64,000 nt of DNA from Trichosporon coremiiforme. Its lineage: Eukaryota; Basidiomycota; Tremellomycetes; Trichosporonales; Trichosporonaceae. Of this stretch, positions 10,550-19,449 are shown one piece after another. Within the stretch, counting starts at the first letter, position 1. The number at the start of each line of letters is the position of its first letter. Under the pieces are notes generated by a model. It made no database searches. It was not told the DNA's origin and saw only the letters and a program-made list of their open reading frames with translations. The stretch is taken from NCBI GenBank assembly GCA_039545355.1, contig BCJJ01000007.1:1116001-1180000 (forward strand), read 5' to 3'. The translations under genes were made by a program, and so were the position numbers.

Positions 10550-11881
10550 GCCGACGCCACAGTGTCGGAACCGTACCGTAGGCCAGTAGCCCGTCTCTGA
10601 GTAAACATCCTTGTATCTTTCCCGAAATCTGAATCTGAAGTGTGTGTCTGAGAAGTGTCTAGAAGCTAGCATAGCGGTTCTGCGGATTGCGCCATGCATC
10701 GCCTTGCCCTCGTGTGTCCTCGTGCACCGCATGTCCAACGTGGACCACTTTGCGGTATGCGCAATGCCATACGCACACGACCTACGCAACGCCTCGTTCA
10801 GCAAAGCTGGGGGAGGGAGGCTGGGTGCGAAATCATGCAGGCTGGGGCGGACGATCTCGTCGGCGACTTGTTGGGGCTTATCAATCATCGTGGGGCGGGC
10901 TGATTAAGGCTGCCAAGGCAGCCTGGCACGGGTGCAGATCACGTGCCGATCGTGCGTACTCCGAAAAACTTGCCCAGAAAGGCAATATGAACTCCGGTGC
11001 CTGTTCTCCGGGCCGTGCGACGCGGAAGGGACACAAGGCACATGCTCACCGTTTTCACCGTAGAGACACATGAGGTCGGCAGAAAGTCCGGCTCGGAAGG
11101 GTCCCAACTCCGTAGCCCCAGGTGGTTGACTCCGGACCCCAGGGGCGTTCTCACCGTACCCGCTGGTGGAAGGGTGGAGTGGAGTACTCCGCCGACTCGA
11201 GCCCGGATCCGAGATACGAGGTGAAACTTTGCTTGCTCAGCGAATGGCGCGTGATTGTTCAGCGCGCATTCAGGTGCTCATTAGGTTTGTTGGGTCATGT
11301 TCAGCCGCGCATGGCGCCTGTTTGGCTCCCAGCACATCATCCAGATTCCCCATGGGAATACGGCATGACGCGCCGTTTCGGCTTAGTCTGGCTACTTCCA
11401 GGTTCGATGAATGTTGTGTTCCCGTAGTGCCACGTCGCGGGGCAGAGCTTGCAGGACGCGCAGGACCAAAGCCTCTAGAGAACTCGCACGATGTAAGCAA
11501 AACCTCGCACGATGTAAGCAGAAACGTCGCACGATGGGGGTGCAAAATAGCAGATACGTCGCACGATGGCGGTGTCGAAAGGGCTGAGTGGAGGCCGCGA
11601 TTCGCTTTGGTGGAGCTTATCCATCCAAAAATCAACCACGCCGTCGGTCACTTACAAATCTTCGACCTCCACCCTGTCCTCCACCTGGTGGCCGTCCCTC
11701 CACCCCTGGCTCGCTTCCCGGACAAATATATTAACAGCAGTGGGGGGTCATGCATTCTTCCCCACCCACTCCAAGAGCCTCACCCGGTTCTCCATCGACA
11801 CTCGTTGCATAAGAGTAGTCTTGTAGGCTTTGAACCACCCCCTCTCCTCCCATAGATTTCTCGCTAGGACAACACCAAACT
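10550..11881. other. Upstream region of the MFS transporter
   Basis: No supported gene in 1.3 kb. It holds the TCGCACGATG repeat array (11484-11568) and a TATA-like AATATATTAA at 11725-11734, about 150 bases before the transporter start. The last 150 bases are pyrimidine-rich, as expected for a leader. Confidence 0.6.
11484..11568 (+). repeat. Four direct copies of TCGCACGATG
   Basis: Copies start at 11484, 11505, 11527 and 11559. The first two are extended to TCGCACGATGTAAGCA. Start-to-start spacings are 21, 22 and 32 bases, close to two, two and three helical turns. The array is 310-400 bases upstream of the transporter start, as a cluster of regulator binding sites would be. Single copies occur elsewhere in the window (31474-31483, and the reverse complement of its first nine bases at 27247-27255). 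The cognate protein is not known to me. Confidence 0.7.
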
Positions 11882-13615
11882 ATGTCTTCGACCAACCTCA
11901 GTGTGGCACCTGCCACCACCCTCAGCCCTGAGGCGCCAACCCCATCCTCAGCCTCGCGCATCTCGCGGGATTCCACCAAGGTCGACCTGCAAGCGTGCAA
12001 GGACTCTTCCAAGTCTCTCAAGCTCGAGAAGACGCTCACTATCGAACCCGATTCCGACATTCCTCCCCTCGCCCTCCCGGAAAAGGTCAACAGCGACCTC
12101 GCCCTCCCGGGCACCGACAGCGATGCCACGTCCGCCACCTCCGCCTCGGAGGAGCGGAAACGCGCCCTCTCGCCGGCCAAGCGCTGGGGCCTGCTCGCCA
12201 TCTTCTCCATGGCCATGTTCATCGACATCTGGTGCTACAGCGCCTTCTTCATCTTCACGCGCCCCATCGCCGAGGACCTGCATATCCAGTTCACGCAAGA
12301 GTCCTGGGTCATCACGTCTTACGCTGTGACGTTTGCCTCGTTCCTCCTCTTCTGGGGCCGTGTCTCGGACCTGTACTCTGCCAAACCCGTGTTCACGGGT
12401 GGCTTCATCGCGCTTGGCATTCTCAACGCCGTCATCTCGTTCCTGCCTGAGAAATTCTCCTTCTTCATCCTCCGCGCTTTCGCTGGAATTGCTGGCTCTG
12501 CGCTCATTCCTGCGTCTTATCGCCTCATCGTCCACGTGTTCCCGAAGGAGCAGCTCGGCGTTGCCTTCACGCTCTACTCCATGAGCGGCTCCATCGCCAA
12601 TGTCACAGGTACCATTGTGGCCGGCTTCATCCAGTTCATCCCCGGCGGACACGGCACGCAGATGCAGAGCTGGCGCTGGTTCTTCCGCCTTCTCGCCATC
12701 ATGATCCTACCCATGGCTCTGGCTGCGCTCTTCATGATCCCCAAGGACGAGGGTGAGGACGCCGACATGGCTCCGCGCGAGAAGCTCGTCCGCCTCGACA
12801 TCCCCGGCTCCTTCCTCATGCTCTCGGCCATTGTCCTGCTCACGCTCGGCCTGACGCTCGGCGCGAGCTACGGCTTCAAGACGGCCAAGTTCCTCGTCCC
12901 CTTCCTGCTGAGCTTTGCGCTCTTCCCCGCCTTCTTCGTGTGGGAGGCCAAGATCCCGCAGTGCCGCGCCCTCCTGCCCGCCAAGACGTGGAAGATTCCT
13001 AACTTTGCCGTCTTGATCGTGTTTGCGCTCCAGATCTACGCCTGGTGGGGCGTCAACTTCCTCGCCCTCGTCGACACGTTCACCAAGGTCCGCGGCGAGC
13101 CTGCCATCATTGCCGCCGTCCGCCTCCTGCCCCAGGGCGTGCTCGCCTTTGTCGTCTCGATCGTCCTCACCAAGTGGCCTCAGTTCGTCAAGAAGCCCCG
13201 CTGGCCCATCGCCTTCGGCATGGTCCTCGGCGTCGTCGGGTATGTCCTCATGACGCGCCCGAACCAGTACAACAACTCGGAGTACTGGCGATACCTCTTC
13301 CCCGGCTTCATTGTCGGTAGCGGCGGCATGGCGCTCGCCTTCACTGCCACCACTGTCGGTGTCATGACCAGTACCCCCGCCGAGATGGCCGGTGTCGCCG
13401 GCGCCGTGCTCCAGGTCGCATTCCAGATCGGCTCCACTGTCGGTCTCTCAGTCCAGGCCGGTCTGCTCACTGTCGGCTCCTGGCCTGGAAACGTCAAGGC
13501 ATCGCTCTACTTCCAGATGGGATGGTGTGCGCTGTGGCTTGTCGGCTTCCTCGCCCTCTACAGGCCGAGCAAGAACATTGCCAGCGACGAGGAGACCGTC
13601 ATCGTCGCCCACTAA
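11882..13615 (+). CDS. MFS drug:H+ antiporter-like transporter (DHA2 type)
   Basis: A single exon encodes 577 residues, unlike the intron-rich neighbours. An 85-residue Ser/Pro/acidic cytoplasmic N-terminus ends at KRWGLLAIFSMAMF, where the first membrane span begins. About 14 hydrophobic segments follow, the number typical of the DHA2 family. Signature stretches include FTQESWVITSYAV (span 2 region), LLFWGRVSDL (loop 2-3 motif with RVSDL), ILRAFAGIAGSALIPASYRL, and SWRWFFRLLAI, the W-R-W-F pairing usual after span 6 in DHA2 proteins. The C-terminus (RPSKNIASDEETVIVAH) is cytosolic. Substrate cannot be read from sequence; export of drugs or small metabolites is the family expectation. Strong TATA-like element and repeat array upstream suggest regulated expression. 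Confidence 0.92.
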   Translation: MSSTNLSVAPATTLSPEAPTPSSASRISRDSTKVDLQACKDSSKSLKLEKTLTIEPDSDIPPLALPEKVNSDLALPGTDSDATSATSASEERKRALSPAKRWGLLAIFSMAMFIDIWCYSAFFIFTRPIAEDLHIQFTQESWVITSYAVTFASFLLFWGRVSDLYSAKPVFTGGFIALGILNAVISFLPEKFSFFILRAFAGIAGSALIPASYRLIVHVFPKEQLGVAFTLYSMSGSIANVTGTIVAGFIQFIPGGHGTQMQSWRWFFRLLAIMILPMALAALFMIPKDEGEDADMAPREKLVRLDIPGSFLMLSAIVLLTLGLTLGASYGFKTAKFLVPFLLSFALFPAFFVWEAKIPQCRALLPAKTWKIPNFAVLIVFALQIYAWWGVNFLALVDTFTKVRGEPAIIAAVRLLPQGVLAFVVSIVLTKWPQFVKKPRWPIAFGMVLGVVGYVLMTRPNQYNNSEYWRYLFPGFIVGSGGMALAFTATTVGVMTSTPAEMAGVAGAVLQVAFQIGSTVGLSVQAGLLTVGSWPGNVKASLYFQMGWCALWLVGFLALYRPSKNIASDEETVIVAH

Positions 13616-13835
13616 ATGACCACCAAAGCACATTCACCGCTTAGATCTCATTACAGCAAACGAACATTCTAATACCAGCAGCATCGATCACATCATCCCT
13701 GCATTCCATCAGTATAGCATTAGCAATTCTTTCCCCCTGTTTCATAGTCAACCACAAGTCTCTCACGTATCGTACAAATGCATTCTCATCTTACAATTTC
13801 GAGTCGCGCTCTTGATGTCGCCGAGACCACTGATC

Positions 13836-14743
13836 TTAGAACTGCTCGCTCGCCGCCCACTCAGAAACATCGAAGCCGTCCTCCTCGCCACCGTCGTCGA
13901 CGTCCATGCCAAGGGCGAAAGCACCACCGAGTCGTCCGACGGGGGCCGAAGCGGCCTTGCTGAGTCCCCTGTTGGCCGGGATCGGTCCTCCGCGCGCGGG
14001 CAAGCCCTTCGTGAGTCGGCTCGGCAGAGGCGGGGGACCCATAGAGCCAGGGGTGAATAACTCGGGGTGGGTGAGGTTGGCGCTGTTGAAGACAGGCGGG
14101 AAGTCGTTCGAGACGTTCGGGAGGTTGATCGGCGGCAGGGGCTCGGCAGCGGCAGGAGGCGAGTCCGTGTCCGTCGCCTCGCCCTCGTCCTCCGTCTCGG
14201 CAAAGGTGGTACGCTTCGTGCCGCGCGCGAGTGAGAGCTCGTCGACACCTCCGTCAGCGCCGAACTGGAGACGTGCCTGCCGCGTTCGTGGGGAGAGCGA
14301 GAGAGCGTTCACATCGTCGGAGGGCTGGACTGAAGGGGACAGAGAGCCGAACGGTTGCAGCTCGCGCTCGCGCAGGCGCTCCTTGCTGATCAGGTCGTGC
14401 GCACGAGCAAGGGTGTTGCGGGACGAGTGGAAAAGACCGCTGTTGTCGAAGCCAAGCGTCGGCATGGACTGCGTCGGAACGAGAGGACGTCCCATCGAGA
14501 CGACTACGGTTAGCTTGATCTACGGTAAGGTGGAGGAAGCGTCTGTTTCACCCGCCTGAAGGCTGGTCGGCATGGTTGTGCTGGGACAACGATGGTGCAC
14601 TCACGCTGACGGTTGCGTCGTCCAACGTTCTGAAGGGCGGCCTGCGTTTCGGCGTCAATACCATGGAGACGACCGTACTTCTCCGCTGTCGTCTCCTCAG
14701 TAGGGTTCGCAAGGTTGGTACGTTTAGCGTCGGGGGAAGCCAT
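13836..14743 (-). CDS. Small disordered Ser/Pro-rich protein (weak Spd1/Dif1 resemblance)
   Basis: Two exons (14605-14743 and 13836-14503; GTGAGT donor, CGTAG acceptor) give 268 residues. The first exon encodes a short helical stretch (AEKYGRLHGIDAETQAAL, then QNVGRRNRQ), which splices to LVSMGRPLVPTQSMPTLG and FHSSRNTLARAHDLISKERL. The rest is low complexity, with acidic patches (AETEDEGEATDTD; DVDDGGEEDGFDVSEW). The block GRRNRQLVSMG followed by an aromatic/Ser patch recalls the Hug domain of ribonucleotide-reductase regulators (Spd1, Dif1, Hug1). That is a guess from pattern only. The 682-base gap upstream is shared with the AMMECR1 gene. Confidence 0.7.
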
Positions 14744-15425
14744 GGTGCTGAATGGTGCTGGGTGGAACCTGCTCCTGCTGTCGATTTTCGTTCGTCTCGC
14801 ACTCCCTGTAAGCTGCGTGTCGGTCTTAATGCAGTGACCGCAGCGTCGTCTTTTGTCGAAATGCTTGATGGACAAAGAAAATCAAGACCTGGTAGCGCGC
14901 CTGATAACGCGAGCTGCGAGTTCTGGGTTAGACGCGTCGCGGAGGCAAAATCGCGTGGGAGTGAATGTGGGTGGCGACAGAGGGGCTGTAAGTGACGGGT
15001 GTATGCGAGCTGGCTGCGCGGCTGACTACGACGGCGGCACGGGTGGTTCCTGTGCTCCTTGGGCATCGGGTGACCCAGCACGCACGCCCAGCCCCCGATC
15101 ATGTCACCTCTGCATTCTCGATCATTGTCGACAAAGTCGCACCCCCCGTCCGCAAACGTTCCACGAACGTGAGCAGGACACAACGACCAGACTCCACCTC
15201 CACAACCTCGACCGCCGGCCCTCCACTCCCTCCACTCCCTCCACTCCCTCCCTCCACTCCTCCACCTCGACCTCCACCGATTCATCGCCCATCTGTCCCT
15301 CTCTTCCCAGGTCCGACCCCTCCCCACACCGCCTCTAGCTTAGAGCCTCAGACGACTGTCTGACTAGACTGATAGACCCCCTTTCCTTCCTTCCTGCCTC
15401 TTCCCATCACTCCACAGCGACATCA
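14744..15425. other. Divergent intergenic region
   Basis: Shared promoter region of the small disordered protein and AMMECR1. It carries a pyrimidine-rich tandem repeat (unit CTCCACTCC, about three exact copies at 15221-15247 plus imperfect continuation to about 15275) in the AMMECR1 leader. No gene is seen. Confidence 0.5.
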
Positions 15426-16393
15426 ATGCAGCAGCCGATCCCCAAGACGGCCGCTGGGTCGCCGCCAGCGCTGACGCATTCCGGCTCCCCGACTCCCGGC
15501 ATCACCGTTCCCGCGACGCCGGCAGAGGGCGAGATCTGCACCCCGTTGCATGCGCTGTATGCGTTCGACGTGCTCGCCGCCAAGCTCGAGGGGAGGAAGC
15601 ACGTCCCGGCCCCCTTCTCGAACGCAGCGGACAAATAGTGAGTCACCCGTTCTCCACCTCCAGTTCCCACTCCAGAGCGTCACGTTATGAGTGCTAGGTA
15701 ACGGAAGTCATGTGCTTGGCGATCGGGGAACGAGGAATGCACCTTCCAACTCCGGTCGTCTGACGTCGCCTCCGCTTGACGTCTGACGCCACCGCATCAT
15801 ATAGCTAAGACGAGTGTGGTTAGCTGACAAGCAGCGCGCTGTTCGTGACGTGGTCCACGCTCCGCTCTGGTGGCAAGAAGAGCTTGCGCGGGTGTATCGG
15901 CAACTTCACGCCACAGGCGCTCGACACCGGTCTGGCCGACTATGCGCTTGTGTCAGCGCTCGAAGACTCCCGTTTCGCGCCCATACGCAACTCCGAGCTG
16001 TCCTCCCTCCAATGCTCCGTCTCGCTCCTTACGCCCTTCACGGCCGTCGACGATATCCTCGCCTGGACTCCCGGCACGCACGGGATCCACATCAGCTTCC
16101 GGCATCCTAAGACAGGCCGCAAGCTTAGCGCCACTTACCTCCCCGATGTCGTGACGGAGCAGGGGTGGACGAAAGAGGAGGCGATCCAGAGCTTGATCCA
16201 CAAGGCGGGATACTCAGGCTCGGTCACTGTAGGAGACGAGGTCTGGAACTCGATCCAGATGAAAGTCTACGAGTCGTGCAAGGCCCACGCAGACTACAAG
16301 GACTACCAGGCATGGCTCCGCGACGGGGCTGTCCCCGAGAAGACGGCGGTGGCGGAGAAGAAGGCGAACGGCTCCCCCTCCGCTTGGAAGTAG
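15426..16393 (+). CDS. AMMECR1-domain protein
   Basis: Two exons (15426-15637 and 15835-16393) encode 256 residues. The family hallmark, LRGCIGNF, is present in the second exon (S-LRSGGKKSLRGCIGNFTP), followed by SALEDSRFAPI, LQCSVSLLTPF, GTHGIHISFR and YLPDVVTEQGWTKEEAI, in the order typical of AMMECR1 proteins. The domain begins at CTPLHALYAFDVL near residue 38 after a Ser/Pro/Thr leader. A short Lys/Ala tail ends the protein. AMMECR1 proteins are conserved from archaea to human with no settled biochemical role. The conserved loop is suspected to be a binding or catalytic site. Confidence 0.95.
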
Positions 16394-16647
16394 GTATACA
16401 CTCTTCCTCCTGCGCTGATACAAAGCGTCTTCGCGCGCCTCGTCGGGTCATCATAGGGTTAAGAAGCATATGTCATTTAAGACATTAAGTCATAGTAAGC
16501 AAAGCACAGTAAAGCTGGGAAATGTATCGTTGTGAACTAGCATCGTACAATACAGGAACAACAGAGTACTAGTGGTGCATGAGAAGTAGCTTTTGCGTTG
16601 GGTGTTGATACAGTTTTTGTCGTCGTTTCCAAGACTCGACAGCCCTC

Positions 16648-18155
16648 CTACTCGTCATCAGAGTGCGACGCCTCGCGGCGCTTGACCTTCCTCGGCGAGC
16701 GCGAGCGGCAGGGCGACTCGCTGCGCCTCCGCGACGGTGTGCGGGACACGGAGCGTCCGCGCTCAGGCTCGGGCGTGCGGGACGCGTACGCCTCGCGGCG
16801 CTCAGTGCGGCGAGGGGGAGTGAAGCTGTCCTCCCTGCGACGGGGCGGAGAACGCGAGCGAGAGCGCGAGTCGTCACGGCGACGGCGGGACGGAGATTCC
16901 GAGTCCTCACGGCGGCGCGGGGGCGTTGACGCGTCCCTCCTGCGTTTCGGGGGAGGACTGCGCGAGTCGCTCCTCCTGCGAGGAGGGGAGGCTGAGTCGT
17001 CGCGCCGGCGCATGGGAGAGCGGCTGTCGTCCCTGCGTCTCGGAGCGGGGGAACGGGAGTCGTCTCGTCGGCGCACGGGCGAACGAGAGCGAGAACGGTC
17101 GTCGCGCTCACGGCGGCGAGCGCGCTCTTCCCTCCGACGGCGCTTCTCCTCCTCCCTCCTGCGCTTGTACTCCTCTCGCCTGCGGAGCTTCTCCTTCTCC
17201 TCGAAGTCCCGCTTGCGACGCTCCATCTCGCGCTCGCGCTCGACAGCCTCCTCAATCTTCTGCCTTTCCTTCTCCTCACGCTCGGCGAGGCGGATCGCGC
17301 GCTCCTCCTCGGTCTCGCGGTGGAACGCCTTGCCTTCGACGTGGTCGGCAGAAATACGCAGCGCATTCTTCATGCGGCCCATCTCGACCTCCTTCGCCGC
17401 CGCAATCGAGTGCGAGTCCTTCGCCTGCCGCGCGTTCAATGTCACGTTGGCCGCGGTCAGCTTTTCGCGCAGCCGCGACACGCGGTCCTCGATCTCGTCA
17501 TCGTCCATTCTGCGTGATGTTAGTAAAATGAAGTGAACGTCGAAACGCCGTCCCCCGCACATTTCCCACTAAAGAAAGAGAAGCACGGTCTTCAGGCAGA
17601 TCCGAGCACGCATTGCTATTCGCTTGGCCCGAATCACCTCTCGACAACCGGCAATGTCGAGAGGCACTGTCTAGTACGGCAGCGGGGAAACAAAGTATCT
17701 GCGGTGGTTGCGTGCTCGTGTCTGCCTTGGTGCCCGTTCTCTCTCCCTTCTGCAGGTTCTCTGTCGGGAAACTGCTTCGTTCGCGGCACTCACCCCTCAT
17801 CCTCGAGCTGATCTCGGAGCTCCAAACACTTGATCTCGACCTGGCGCTTGCGCTCGTGTTCGAGAATGCCGGCGTCGGGGTTGCGGTGGATGGGCGGCTT
17901 GGCGATCTCGTTCAAGTAATCCTCGTAGCTCTGCTGTCCTCCGAATCCGCCAGGGGGTCCCGATCGCACAGCGAGCGACGCCGAGTTGCGCTGGATGAAG
18001 CCATTCGTCCCACTGGATGTTAGCTTAGCATCCCCAACGTCTGAGCTGCTCGCCGCGCTCCCTCCTGCACAACTTTTGACAGGAGGCGATGCGCGCTTCA
18101 GCCACGTCACTCACCTGCCCCTCGCGGTCGAGAGTCCGATATTGTTGTACGACAT
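16648..18155 (-). CDS. CWC21: Cwc21/SRRM2-type spliceosome component
   Basis: Three exons (18115-18155, 17794-18012, 16648-17509) give 373 residues. The start MSYNNIGLSTARGSGTNGFI matches the invariant N-terminus of Cwc21/Cwf21/SRRM2 proteins, which sit at the spliceosome active site with Prp8. The cwf21 domain follows: PDAGILEHERKRQVEIKCLE, then LEDEGMDDDEIEDRVSRLRE. Residues about 130-210 are a long charged helix, very rich in Glu/Arg. The last 150 residues are an RS domain (RSRSRSPVRRRDDSRSP repeats). Yeast Cwc21 lacks this tail, so the protein is closer to metazoan SRRM2 in layout. It is divergent from the next gene across 200 bases. Confidence 0.95.
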
Positions 18156-18355
18156 GGTCGCGGGCTCGTTGGTTGATGCTGTTCCAACTTCTCCACCGCA
18201 CGCCGCTGAAATCAAGTGACGCGCTGCTGGGTGAGTTAAGAGTCGGCGTTTGGGCGTGTGGCACTTTGCCACCGCCGGTGGAGGCCGATTAGATTTCGGA
18301 GACTGCAGCCTGAAATCGCACTGTGGACAATCACTAGGACCGAGATCGAGCGACA

Positions 18356-19335
18356 ATGAAGCGACGCGCGAGCACGAGAAGCACAAGCAGTGCTAGCTCG
18401 GAGAGTTCAGCGGACGACCTCCCGATTCCGACGGAGCCGACACTGGTAGCGAAGGAGGAGGTGGTGGTAGAAGTAGAGGAAGATGAGCCGTTCAACCCTC
18501 CACCAGAGCTCGTGTCGGCTTACGAGGCGCTGATGAAGGAGCGCGTCGACCTCGCCGACATCACCCCGATACCTGGCCCCGATGCTTCCTCCTCTACCTC
18601 CGCTGCGCCTTCTTCCGCTCCACCCGGCCCCGTTGCTGCGGCGACGACCGACGCCGACGCCGATGCCGCAGCCGAGCTCGCCCTCGGTCGCCCCATGACG
18701 AAAGCCGAGAAACAGAACGCAAAGAAGAAACGACGCAAGGAGCGTGAGCGTGCCATGAAAGCTGCTTTGGAGGCAGCCGCGAAGCCTGAGGCTCCTCCGC
18801 CTCCGAAGAACGACATTGTTCGTGAGTATTTATCACTCCTCTCTCATCCCCGCGCCTACTTCAGCTGTGATGTTTTCTGTCGGGTTAGCTGACCTCAGAA
18901 TTCCCCTTGTTCGCTGCGCCGGTCGACGTGAATCTGGACGATAGCGAGTACTACGAAGTGACTCGGAATCCGCGCTTGGTGCCCCTGCCTGAGGCAGAGA
19001 GGGAACGGATATCCCAGCTTGCGACCCAGGCTCACTTCGCCCACGAGAATTACCCCATCATTCCCCCGCCTCGATCAGAGCAGCACACGATCTACACGAA
19101 AGCGAAGGAGTTGCCGCGCAGTTTCGTCGCGCACCTCCCTGGCTCGACGCACGCCAAGGGCCACGGCTGGAGCCACATCAACGTCTTCCTCCCCTCCGTC
19201 CCGGAGCCCGAGGAAGAGGAGATCAGCAAGAGCAAGCGGCGGAAGATGCGGCGCCAGAACGCTGCGTGGCGCGAACCCGTCGTCGGCGACTTCTACCGCT
19301 CAAGCAAAGCGAACGGGTACGGTTGGAACTTCTAA
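18356..19335 (+). CDS. Unrecognised Lys-rich protein, 300 residues
   Basis: Two exons (18356-18821 and 18899-19335; GTGAGT donor, GACCTCAG acceptor) join as NDIV-Q-FPLFAAPV. The N-terminal half is Ser/acidic with a poly-Ala/Asp stretch, then a strongly basic helix, MTKAEKQNAKKKRRKERERA, that would serve as a nuclear signal. The C-terminal half is folded-looking: VTRNPRLVPLPEAERERISQ, ENYPIIPPPRSEQHTIYTKA, HGWSHINVFLPSVPEPE, and a terminal FYRSSKANGYGWNF. I do not recognise the family. The basic region and the shared promoter with Cwc21 make a nuclear or RNA-related role plausible, but this is only inference. Confidence 0.85.
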
Positions 19336-19449
19336 CCCCCATTCTCAACTAGACAGAGCAAATGTTGTACAATCAATGTAACCATAACAAGAATCCATAA
19401 ATGTAAAGGAAAGACAAAGTACAGACCGTACAGAAGTGGGTGTCGTGGC

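Noticed and set aside
16569..17366. 265-codon frame, nearly all Arg/Ala/Ser/Thr
   Set aside because: Alternate frame of the RS domain of Cwc21.
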